From: VRUE01 sp036376775
Lineage (GTDB): Bacteria > Actinomycetota > Thermoleophilia > Solirubrobacterales > 70-9
Direction of reading: 5' to 3'
DNA: 26,623 bases
NCBI GenBank assembly: GCA_036376775.1
Contig: DASUZP010000119.1
Coordinates: 1-26,623, forward strand
Of the stretch, positions 20,470 to 26,623 are shown in pieces; the stretch's first letter is position 1, and every line of letters starts with the position of its first letter. A program made the position numbers and the translations under genes. The notes below the pieces were generated by a model. It saw only the letters and a program-made list of their open reading frames with translations. It had not been told where the DNA came from and made no database searches.

Positions 20470-22397
20470 GCTGGGAGCTGGCCAGCTTCCTCATCCTCGG
20501 CGCCGCCCTGCTCGGCGGCTTTGCCTGGTATGAGCGCTCGCGGCCCACCTCGCAGGTCGTCGCCTTGGTGGCCGCCCTCGCGGCGCTTGCCGTCGCCGGC
20601 CGACTCGCCTTCGCCGCACTGCCCAACGTCAAGCCGACCACCGACATCGTCATCTTCGCCGGCTACGCGCTCGGCCCGGCGCCGGGGTTTGCGGTCGGTG
20701 GACTGGCTGCGCTCGTCTCCAACTTCTGGTTTGGGCAGGGCCCCTGGACCCCGTGGCAGATGGCGGGCTGGGGGATGTGCGGGATCTTGGGTGCCGGCCT
20801 CGCGGTCGTGCGCCCGCGTGCGGGCCGCCTCACCCTGGCCGTCGTTTGCGCTCTGGCCGGCGTCGCTTACGGCGCTCTGCTGAACTTCTCCTTGATGGCG
20901 ACCTACGGAGGCGACCTCTCCTGGCAGCGTTTCGTCGTGCTGGAGTCGCGTGCCGTGCCCTTTGACGCGGCGCATGCGATCGGCAACGCCGTCCTCGCCC
21001 TGGTCGCCGGGCCGGCGATGATCCGGGCGCTGGTCCGCTTTCGCGAGCGCTTCGAATGGCGGACGCCGGCGGTGGTCTCGGTGTTGCTATTGGCTCTCGC
21101 ACTGGTCAGCGTGCTGCCGGCGAAGGCCGGCGCGTCCGAAGTGAGTCGCGCCGCGAGCTGGCTCGTCGCGGCGCAGAACCCCGATGGCGGCTGGGGCGCT
21201 TCGCCGGACAGCGACTCGGCCCCCGACATGACCGCCTGGGCGACGCTGGGTCTGGAGGCCGCCGGCCGCAGCCCGTTCGAAATCTCAAGCGGCGGCCACA
21301 CCCCGATCGACTACCTGCGCCGCCACGTCGCCGAGTTGAACAGCGCTGGCGATCTCGCCCGCACGATCCTCGCCCTGGAGGGCGCCGAGGTCGACCCCCA
21401 TGACTTCGGCGGCGACGACCTGGTCTCGGCACTTGCCGGCCGGCGTCGCAGCAATGGCTCCTTCGAGGGCTGGCCGGGGTCGACCGCGTTCGCCACGATC
21501 GCGCTGCGGGCGGCGGGCGGGGGCGGTATCGACCAGTCGGTCTCCTGGCTGGCCAAGGTTCAGAACGACGACGGCGGCTGGGGCGACGTTCCCAACTCGC
21601 CCAGCACGGCCGACGGCACCGGGGCCGCGATGCAGGCGATGCCGGACACCGGCGCCGCCAAGCACGGGCTCGGCTTCCTGCGCAATGCCCAGCGACCCAG
21701 CGGCGGCTTTGCCCTCGGCGGCTCCGGCTCGGTCAACTCTCAATCCACCGCCTGGGCGGTGCAGGGGATGATCGCCGTGGGGACCGACCCGGCCACCGTT
21801 CGCGAGCGTGGCAAGAGCGCGCTCGAATACCTCGCCGCCCGTCAGGACGCCGACGGCCACTATCGCTATTCGGACTCGCGCGATCAGACGCCGGTCTGGG
21901 TCACCGGTCAGGTGTTGGCCGCGACCGCGGGGGACTCGTTTCCGGTAACCCCGGTTGCCAGGCCGTCGACGCCCCAGCCATCGTCGCCAGGCGGCGCCCC
22001 GCAGAGCTCCGCCCCGACCGTGTCGCCCCCGGCGGGCACCGCGCCGCCGCCGGCCAGCGGGACGGCCGCGACCCAGGCACTGCGCGAAGCATTCGAATCT
22101 GGAAGTACCGGTGTCCCCGCGCCCAGCGGCGGCGGTTCGCCCAGCAGCAGCAGCGGTTCGTCGGCCGCGCCGCCGCCGGTCACGAGTCCAGGAAACGGCT
22201 CGGTCCCAGCGACGCCTCCAGCTGTCGCGCCCGAGGGCGACGAAGCCGAACCGGCCCCTGTTCGAGCTGGCGCGCCGCCCTTCGTGGCCGGCGACAACCC
22301 CGGCCCCGAGCCGTGGGTCCCGATCGGCATCGGCCTGGCCGCCGGCGGCGCGGCCCTGGGCAGCGTTCTCCTTCTCGGCCGTCGTTTCAGCTGGTAG
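20466..22397 (+). CDS. ECF S component fused to alpha/alpha-toroid repeats and a C-terminal membrane anchor
   Basis: A 643-residue fusion. Residues 1-220 are a membrane S component, with KPTTDIVIFAGYALGPAPGF, FWFGQGPWTPWQMAGWGMCG and further hydrophobic helices. Residues 225-490 hold repeats of the prenyltransferase/squalene-cyclase toroid type: QNPDGGWG (237-244), SNGSFEGW (329-336), QNDDGGWG (366-373), QRPSGGFALG (409-418) and RQDADGHYRYS (459-469). This alpha/alpha-barrel class also forms the larger half of transcobalamin. A Pro/Ser/Gly linker (about 495-610) leads to a final membrane helix (IGIGLAAGGAALGSVLLLG) and RRFSW. The toroid is expected outside the membrane. The riboswitch makes cobalamin or a precursor the likely substrate. 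Overlaps the ATPase stop by four bases. Confidence 0.88.
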   Translation: MSWELASFLILGAALLGGFAWYERSRPTSQVVALVAALAALAVAGRLAFAALPNVKPTTDIVIFAGYALGPAPGFAVGGLAALVSNFWFGQGPWTPWQMAGWGMCGILGAGLAVVRPRAGRLTLAVVCALAGVAYGALLNFSLMATYGGDLSWQRFVVLESRAVPFDAAHAIGNAVLALVAGPAMIRALVRFRERFEWRTPAVVSVLLLALALVSVLPAKAGASEVSRAASWLVAAQNPDGGWGASPDSDSAPDMTAWATLGLEAAGRSPFEISSGGHTPIDYLRRHVAELNSAGDLARTILALEGAEVDPHDFGGDDLVSALAGRRRSNGSFEGWPGSTAFATIALRAAGGGGIDQSVSWLAKVQNDDGGWGDVPNSPSTADGTGAAMQAMPDTGAAKHGLGFLRNAQRPSGGFALGGSGSVNSQSTAWAVQGMIAVGTDPATVRERGKSALEYLAARQDADGHYRYSDSRDQTPVWVTGQVLAATAGDSFPVTPVARPSTPQPSSPGGAPQSSAPTVSPPAGTAPPPASGTAATQALREAFESGSTGVPAPSGGGSPSSSSGSSAAPPPVTSPGNGSVPATPPAVAPEGDEAEPAPVRAGAPPFVAGDNPGPEPWVPIGIGLAAGGAALGSVLLLGRRFSW

Positions 22398-22408
22398 CCG
22401 GCGGCCTA

Positions 22409-22414
22409 TACGCT
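22409..22414 (+). promoter_or_regulatory. -10 box TACGCT, leaderless start of nitroreductase
   Basis: TACGCT, six bases, then ATG at 22421, with no ribosome site. It suggests that the nitroreductase gene starts its own leaderless transcript rather than belonging to the riboswitch operon. Confidence 0.45.
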
Positions 22415-22420
22415 CGCGGC

Positions 22421-22930
22421 ATGGACGTCGAGACCGCGATTCGTACTCGTCGCACCCACAAGGTCTTCGGACCGGAGGGGCTTTCGCGCCAGCAGGTCGA
22501 GCAGCTGCTGGAGCTGGCGCGCTGGGCGCCGAACCATCACCTGACCGCGCCGTGGCGTTTTCGCGTCGTCGGGCCGCGGGCGCTGGAGCGGATGAAGCAG
22601 GCCGCCGGGTCGGAGGGGGCCGCCAAGTTGGATCGCGCTCCGACCCTGATCGTCGTCTCCTGCGCGCTTGGCGGCGACCCGGTACAAAACGAGGAGGATC
22701 TGCACGCGACGGCGGTCGCCTCCTACATCGTCCTGCTCGGTGCCCACGCCCGCGGCCTCGCCGGCTACTGGCGCACGCCGGGCTTCCTCCGTTCGGCTGC
22801 GGGCGCCGCCGCCGTCGGCCTACCGGACTGCGAGCGCTTTGTCGGCCTCCTCCACCTCGGCCGACCTCGCCAGGAGAAAGAGCCGCCGGAGCGCCCGCCG
22901 GTGGCGCAGACGACCACCTACCTGGCCTGA
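22421..22930 (+). CDS. Nitroreductase-family FMN oxidoreductase (YdjA-like)
   Basis: A 169-residue flavoprotein. Seen: TAIRTRRTHKVFGPEGLS at the start with the FMN phosphate-binding Arg pair, LLELARWAPNHHLTAPWRF (the WAPNHHLT segment is typical of the small YdjA type), a middle region DLHATAVASYIVLLGAHARG and GYWRTPGFL. It should use FMN and NAD(P)H as a homodimer; substrate unknown. It is not the BluB type despite its position after a cobalamin operon, because BluB signatures are missing. ATG at 22421 is fixed by the leaderless -10 box. Its stop overlaps the GlpD start (TGATG). Confidence 0.88.
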   Translation: MDVETAIRTRRTHKVFGPEGLSRQQVEQLLELARWAPNHHLTAPWRFRVVGPRALERMKQAAGSEGAAKLDRAPTLIVVSCALGGDPVQNEEDLHATAVASYIVLLGAHARGLAGYWRTPGFLRSAAGAAAVGLPDCERFVGLLHLGRPRQEKEPPERPPVAQTTTYLA

Positions 22931-24627
22931 TGCTCTCGCGCCCCGCAGCCCTCGAGGAGATAGCCGGTCGGCGCTTTGAGGTCGTCGTGATCGGCGGTGG
23001 CATCACCGGCGCCGGGGTCGCCCTCGACGCCGCCTCGCGCGGCTACTCGGTGGCATTGCTGGAGCGCCACGACTACGCCATCGGCACCTCCAGCCGCTCT
23101 TCGAAGATGGTCCACGGCGGTCTCCGCTACCTGCAGAACTTCGACCTCGGCCTGGTCCGCGAGGCGCTCCTGGAGCGCCAGCTGATGGTCCAGTTGGCGC
23201 CGCACCTCGTCTACCCGACGCCGTTCCTCGTCCCCTCCTTCGAGGACGAACCGCGCGACCGCAGGCTCGGGATGGGGCTCAACATGTACGACGTGATGGC
23301 GACCACGCGGGTCGGCCGCGGCCGCCGCGAGATGCGCTCCTCCAAGGACCAGGACGAGGACTTCTACTGGTCCCCCGACCGCCACCGCACGATCGGCCGC
23401 GATGAGCTCCTGGAGATGGTGCCCTCGCTGGAGTCGCGCGACCCCGACGACGCCTACCTCTTCTACGACTGCCAGACCGACGACGTGCGGTTGGTGCTGA
23501 CCATCCTCGGCGAGGCGGAGCGCTTCGGCGCGGTGATGTTGAACGGCGCCGAGGTGAGCGAGGTGCTGACGCACGACGGTCGCGCGGTCGGCGTCGCCGC
23601 GGTCGAGGCGGAGTCGGGCGAGCGCTTCGAGGTCGAGGCCGGGAGCGTCGTCAACGCGACGGGTGTCTGGGCCGACCGGATCGGTGCCGAGGTGGCCGAC
23701 GAGGAGGACGTGCCGCGGATCTCGCCCAGCCGCGGCACCCACGTGCTGATCGACCGCGACGATCTCTCCACCGGCAGCGCAGCCTGCATCGTGCCCGCCG
23801 GCGAGGGCCGCCGCATCTTCGCCCTTCCCTGGTACGGCAGGACGCTGATCGGCACCACCGACAGCGACTACGACGGCGACATCGACCGCCCCCGGCCCGG
23901 CGAGGCCGACGTCGAATACCTGCTCGATGCGGTCAACGCCTTCTTCGGCGTCTCCCTGAGCGACTCCGATCTGGTTGGCGCCTACGCCGGCGTGCGACCG
24001 TTGCTCTCCACTGGCGACCCGAAGAAGTCCGTCGACATCTCGCGCAAAGCCGAACTCTATGAGACCTCGTCGGGGATGCTGACGATCACCGGCGGCAAGC
24101 TCACGACCTGGCGGCGGATGGCGAAGCAGACGGTCGACCGGCTGGTCGAGCGCGAGGGTCGCGAGGCGCCCTGTCACACCGCCGAGATACCGCTGGGGAT
24201 GGAGGCGCGACCGGAGGACCTGGAGGCGCCGGACGGGGTGGGGAAAGAGGCCCTGGCCCAGCTCGCCTTCCGCTACGGGCATGCCGCACGCAACGTCCTG
24301 CGGCTGGCGCGCGAGAATCCGAAGTTGGCGGCGCCGATCGTCCCCGGCAGGCCCGACCTGCTCGCCGAGGCTGTTGTCGCGGCACGGCTGGAGCAGGCGC
24401 GCCGCGTCGCCGACGTGCTTCTGCGCCGTACCCGGCTGGCGCTGCTCGCGGCGCCGCAGCTGCGCACCGCCGCCGCGGCGCGCCCGGTTGCCGAGGCGCT
24501 CGGCGGCGAGCTCGGCTGGTCGCGGCGGCAGGTCAAGCGCGAGGCCGAGGCTTGGCCGGCGGCGCTCGCCGAGGCCGGGGTCGACCTCGCCGCCGGGGCC
24601 GAGGGCGCCGCGCGAGGTGCCGGTTGA
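22930..24627 (+). CDS. glpD: Glycerol-3-phosphate dehydrogenase, FAD-dependent (GlpD)
   Basis: A 565-residue flavoenzyme oxidising sn-glycerol 3-phosphate to dihydroxyacetone phosphate at the membrane with electrons going to quinone. Seen: the FAD loop VVVIGGGITGAGVALDAASR (18-37), TSSRSSKMVHGGLRYLQ, a middle region DDAYLFYDCQTDDVRL, GTHVLIDRDDL, FALPWYGRTLIGTTDSDYDG, GAYAGVRPLL and TITGGKLTTWRRMA, then the C-terminal GlpD cap with FRYGHAARNVLRLA. Length and motif order fit a full enzyme. ATG at 22930 overlaps the nitroreductase stop; longer frames to 21955 run through the S-component gene in another frame. Its stop overlaps the next start (TTGA). Confidence 0.95.
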   Translation: MLSRPAALEEIAGRRFEVVVIGGGITGAGVALDAASRGYSVALLERHDYAIGTSSRSSKMVHGGLRYLQNFDLGLVREALLERQLMVQLAPHLVYPTPFLVPSFEDEPRDRRLGMGLNMYDVMATTRVGRGRREMRSSKDQDEDFYWSPDRHRTIGRDELLEMVPSLESRDPDDAYLFYDCQTDDVRLVLTILGEAERFGAVMLNGAEVSEVLTHDGRAVGVAAVEAESGERFEVEAGSVVNATGVWADRIGAEVADEEDVPRISPSRGTHVLIDRDDLSTGSAACIVPAGEGRRIFALPWYGRTLIGTTDSDYDGDIDRPRPGEADVEYLLDAVNAFFGVSLSDSDLVGAYAGVRPLLSTGDPKKSVDISRKAELYETSSGMLTITGGKLTTWRRMAKQTVDRLVEREGREAPCHTAEIPLGMEARPEDLEAPDGVGKEALAQLAFRYGHAARNVLRLARENPKLAAPIVPGRPDLLAEAVVAARLEQARRVADVLLRRTRLALLAAPQLRTAAAARPVAEALGGELGWSRRQVKREAEAWPAALAEAGVDLAAGAEGAARGAG

Positions 24628-25427
24628 ATAGCCTGCTGTCCGTGAACAAGTCAGAACTCGAGTCCAAGCACCTCGCCGAGCTCCACGACCTCGCCGCCGA
24701 GGCCGGCGTCGAGCGTTACCGGATGCTGTCCCGCGCCGAGCTGATCGACAAGCTCGCGGGGGGCAACGGGAAAGCTGCGCCGAAGCCGAAAGCCGAGCGG
24801 GGCGGGGGCGAGACCGGTCAGCGCAGGCAGCGCGAACGCAGCCGCAAACCGCGCGAGCCGCGCGATCGACCCCCGCGCGAGCCCAAAGCCGAAGCCAAGC
24901 CGCCGGTGGCGGAGCCGGCCGCAGCAGCGGCTACGGCCGCGGCAGGGGAGCGGCCGAAACGCAAACGGCGCCGCCGCCGCTGGGGCCGCCGTCCCAAGGG
25001 CGTCCGCGTCCACGACCTGCTTCTGCCCGCTGGCTCCGGCCGCCAGGCGATCGTCTACGCCGAGAGCCGCGCCGCCTGCACGGCGATGCTGCGGGAGGTG
25101 GCGGCCGAGCTGTCCGGTGCCTCCGACGGCCCCGACCCGATCGCCCTGCTCGTCGACCCGACCCCGGAGGAGCTCGCCGACTGGAAGCGCGAGGCCCCCA
25201 AGGCGGAGATCGTCTCCGCCGGCAAGGCGAAACACGCCGACGACGCCCTGGCCCAGGCCCGCTCCCGGGCCGGTGCCGGCGAGGACGTGATCGTCCTGAT
25301 CGACTCGCTGAGCCGCTTCGCCGAGACCTTTGCAGACGCCGACGAGGCCCGCAAGCTGTTCGACGCGGGGCTCGGGTCCCCCGGCTCAGGCTCGCTGACC
25401 GTAGTTGCGGCTGTAGAGCGTTCCTGA
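24624..25427 (+). CDS. Rho-like protein with Rho_N domain and degenerate ATPase core
   Basis: A 267-residue protein. Residues 8-46 resemble the Rho N-terminal helical domain (SELESKHLAELHDLAAEAG, MLSRAELIDKLAG). A basic, disordered linker (50-125) ends in KRKRRRRRWGRRPKG. Residues 128-267 parallel the Rho motor core: VHDLLLPAGSGRQAIVYAES in the place of the Walker A segment, IALLVDPTPEELADWKR for the LLIDERPEEVT segment, VIVLIDSLSRFAETF for LLDSITRLARAYN, and GSGSLTVVAAVE for GGSLTIIATA. The P-loop lysine/threonine are gone and the chain ends early, so ATP hydrolysis is unlikely. TTG at 24624 follows GAGGTG and overlaps the GlpD stop; GTG at 24642 is the alternative. Function is unknown; RNA binding is plausible. 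Confidence 0.75.
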   Translation: MNSLLSVNKSELESKHLAELHDLAAEAGVERYRMLSRAELIDKLAGGNGKAAPKPKAERGGGETGQRRQRERSRKPREPRDRPPREPKAEAKPPVAEPAAAAATAAAGERPKRKRRRRRWGRRPKGVRVHDLLLPAGSGRQAIVYAESRAACTAMLREVAAELSGASDGPDPIALLVDPTPEELADWKREAPKAEIVSAGKAKHADDALAQARSRAGAGEDVIVLIDSLSRFAETFADADEARKLFDAGLGSPGSGSLTVVAAVERS

Positions 25428-25502
25428 TCGACTCGGCCGGCGAGTGCCGGACCAAGCGGTGATAGTGAGGGAGCCGGAGTAGTCCTCTACTTCGGCGACC
25501 GA

Positions 25503-25525
25503 GGACACCGCACCGCGCAGTGTCC
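25503..25525. terminator. Hairpin between convergent genes
   Basis: GGACAC and GTGTCC form a six-base stem with an 11-base loop in the 118-base gap between the Rho-like gene and the gene at 25546. It may end transcription from both sides. No U-tract is present. Confidence 0.35.
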
Positions 25526-25545
25526 GGTGCCGCCAGGCGCGTCGA

Positions 25546-26025
25546 TCAGCGGCGGTAGGCGATGCGGCGCCAGGATGGCTCTTTGGAGAGCTCGATCAGC
25601 TCGTTGCTGCGGTCCGGCTGGACGTAACCGAAGGTCTGTGTGGCGTCGTCGAAGACGACGTCCAGCTCGCCCTCCTTGACCCGCTGATCGAGCCAGGCGC
25701 CGCGGAAGACGAGGCGGCGCAGCCAGTGGACGAGGCTGCGGTTGGAGGGGCCGACCAGATCCTCCCAGTTGAGGTTGATGTGCTCGCCGAGATCCGAGCT
25801 GGGCTCGGAGATCTCCCCGTTGACGGCGAGATCGAGCAGATCGTCAAGCTCCTCGCGGCTCAGTCCCTGCTGGACGAAGCCGAGTTTGACCGCGGCCTGC
25901 TCGACGCGCTGGCCGAAGTCCTCCTCGTTGAAGGCAAAGCGGAGCTCGCCGTACTCGAGCACGTAGTCGGAGCCCGACTCGTAATTTCCTCTGCGGGTCG
26001 TCTTCTTATTCACGTTGAAGCCCAT
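25546..26025 (-). CDS. Unrecognised 159-residue protein
   Basis: I do not recognise this family. Seen: a basic N-terminal stretch (NKKTTRRGNYESG), YVLEYGELRFAFNEEDFGQR, a helical SREELDDLLDLAVNGEIS segment, WEDLVGPSNRSLVHWLRRLV and a C-terminal strand-rich part (LDVVFDDATQTFGYVQPDRS). No signal peptide, membrane segment or metal motif is visible, so it is probably cytoplasmic. Codon use matches its neighbours, which supports a real gene. ATG at 26025 has no ribosome site; GTG at 26013 is possible. A 10-codon frame ends six bases before it. It converges with the Rho-like gene. Confidence 0.7.
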   Translation of the reverse strand: MGFNVNKKTTRRGNYESGSDYVLEYGELRFAFNEEDFGQRVEQAAVKLGFVQQGLSREELDDLLDLAVNGEISEPSSDLGEHINLNWEDLVGPSNRSLVHWLRRLVFRGAWLDQRVKEGELDVVFDDATQTFGYVQPDRSNELIELSKEPSWRRIAYRR

Positions 26026-26031
26026 CTACCG

Positions 26032-26064
26032 TCACAAGCCCAGCGACAGCAGGTTTTGGATCAT
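26032..26064 (-). CDS. Possible 10-codon leader frame (MIQNLLSLGL)
   Basis: ATG at 26064 lies seven bases after a TACGAT box (26077-26072), so it would sit at the very 5' end of a leaderless transcript. The frame ends six bases before the ATG of the 159-residue gene. Reinitiation after this leader could replace the missing ribosome site. Short frames like this also arise by chance. Confidence 0.3.
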   Translation of the reverse strand: MIQNLLSLGL

Positions 26065-26071
26065 GCCTGTC

Positions 26072-26077
26072 ATCGTA
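26072..26077 (-). promoter_or_regulatory. -10 box TACGAT ahead of the 159-residue gene
   Basis: On the minus strand TACGAT lies 46 bases before the ATG of the 159-residue gene and seven before the leader frame. It equals the box at 11812-11817. No clear -35 box is seen. Confidence 0.4.
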
Positions 26078-26183
26078 ACCGCGTGCCTGCCGGGCACTAC
26101 CGCTGAAACAGGTTTTGCGCGGTGAAGGGTTCCGCGGAATCGCCTCGGGGGGAGAATCGTCGCCGCTGTGGCCTTGGGCCTGT

Positions 26184-26519
26184 ATGGCTACGCCCGCCAG
26201 GCGACTTCGCCGACTTCGGACCGCCGAGGTCCTCGGCCTCGAGGTCCCTGTCGCAAGCGGCGCCGCCGCGCGGTTGCTCGGCCTTTCCCACCTGGATCTT
26301 GCGCAGGCCGGCAGCGGCCTGCTGATTCCGCGTTGCGCCGGTGTCCATACCTTCGGCATGCGCTTCGCGCTCGATCTCGTCTTCCTCGGCCGGGACGGCC
26401 GCCCCTGCTCGCTGCGGAAGGGGGTGCCGTCTCGGCGCGCCGCCTGGGACAGCTGCGCAGGCGCCGTGCTCGAGTTGCCCTGCGCGCTCGGGTTGCTGGA
26501 GCAATTGGCGGCGGGCTGA
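26184..26519 (+). CDS. DUF192 family protein
   Basis: A 111-residue protein. Seen: a short basic start (TPARRLRRLRTAEVLGLEV), LLGLSHLDLAQAGSGLLIPR, the DUF192 hallmark CAGVHTFGMRFALDLVFLGR (about 54-73) and the ending CAGAVLELPCALGLLEQL. DUF192 proteins form small beta barrels of unknown role. The first Met with family-like sequence after it is ATG at 26184; the frame extends to 26115 without family similarity. No signal peptide is evident. It is the last gene in the window. Confidence 0.85.
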   Translation: MATPARRLRRLRTAEVLGLEVPVASGAAARLLGLSHLDLAQAGSGLLIPRCAGVHTFGMRFALDLVFLGRDGRPCSLRKGVPSRRAAWDSCAGAVLELPCALGLLEQLAAG

Positions 26520-26565
26520 AAACCGCGCTTTGCGGCATTGACGCGGCGCGCAGGGGGGAGAGTTT

Positions 26566-26609
26566 TCGTCGCTGCGCCCTTAGGGGGGTGCATGTTGCCC
26601 CAGCGACGA
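26566..26609. repeat. Inverted repeat near the window end
   Basis: TCGTCGCTG (26566-26574) and CAGCGACGA (26601-26609) are perfect nine-base arms, flanked by TTT and GAAA, about 50 bases after the DUF192 stop. It may be a terminator hairpin or the control region of a gene beyond the window. Confidence 0.35.
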
Positions 26610-26623
26610 GAAATAGCCAGCGT

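Noticed and set aside
21955..22929. N-terminal extension of GlpD back to 21955
   Set aside because: It overlaps the S-component gene in another frame and the nitroreductase gene; GlpD homology begins at ATG 22930.
22421..22930. BluB (dimethylbenzimidazole synthase) for the nitroreductase next to the B12 operon
   Set aside because: The WAPNHHLT segment and short length fit the YdjA type, BluB signatures are missing, and the gene seems to have its own leaderless promoter.
26050..26116. CAGGTTTTG direct repeat (two copies) as an operator
   Set aside because: Only nine bases, two copies and no symmetry; chance cannot be excluded.
1..26623. CRISPR array, insertion sequence with transposase, rRNA
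   Set aside because: No regularly spaced repeats, no transposase motifs and no rRNA sequence were seen.

Overview
The window is GC-rich, densely coding DNA, most likely from an actinomycete of the Thermoleophilia (Solirubrobacterales-like). The assignment rests on base composition, a short-tailed membrane anchor of the ALFVALGGSVYAA type, several small ArsR-like helix-turn-helix proteins, a DUF4242 protein and a large LuxR-type ATPase regulator. It is an inference from protein style, not from a marker gene.

Region 1 (1-5870, minus strand) is the most unusual part. One operon reads, in transcription order: a tRNA gene with anticodon UGU, an arginyl-tRNA-synthetase-like protein starting 24 nt after the tRNA, a fused aminodeoxychorismate synthase (PIKGT motif), a GNAT acetyltransferase, a histone-deacetylase-fold amidohydrolase, and a chorismate-mutase-fold protein that resembles PapB (4-amino-4-deoxychorismate mutase). 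The junctions between the first four protein genes are ATGA or GTGA overlaps. The chemistry points toward 4-amino-4-deoxyprephenate and p-aminophenylalanine rather than folate. A tRNA, a synthetase-like gene and amino-acid biosynthesis genes in one unit recall the layout of the pyrrolysine cassette. Whether the product is charged on this tRNA is a hypothesis.

Region 2 (5870-15761) is accessory and regulatory: a small HTH protein divergent from an NAD-dependent epimerase, an FAD-linked oxidoreductase divergent from a LuxR/ATPase regulator (with a perfect palindrome at the regulator start), a DUF4242 protein, a TPR protein, a secreted trypsin-like protease, a membrane-anchored surface protein, two more HTH regulators and, between them, a 19-codon reading frame with a near-perfect Shine-Dalgarno sequence.

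Region 3 (15780-22397, plus strand) is a cobalamin-riboswitch-controlled uptake operon: a secreted and a lipid-anchored protein with transcobalamin-like beta domains, EcfT, a double ABC ATPase, and an S component fused to an alpha/alpha-toroid and a C-terminal membrane anchor. The two halves of the animal transcobalamin/intrinsic-factor fold appear to be present on separate polypeptides. EcfT and the ATPase carry three in-frame palindromic insertions.

Region 4 (22398-26623) holds a YdjA-like nitroreductase, a GlpD-type glycerol-3-phosphate dehydrogenase, a Rho-like protein without a Walker A motif, an unrecognised conserved-looking protein and a DUF192 protein. Several genes in regions 2-4 have a TANNNT box exactly 6 nt before the start codon and no Shine-Dalgarno, which suggests leaderless transcripts.
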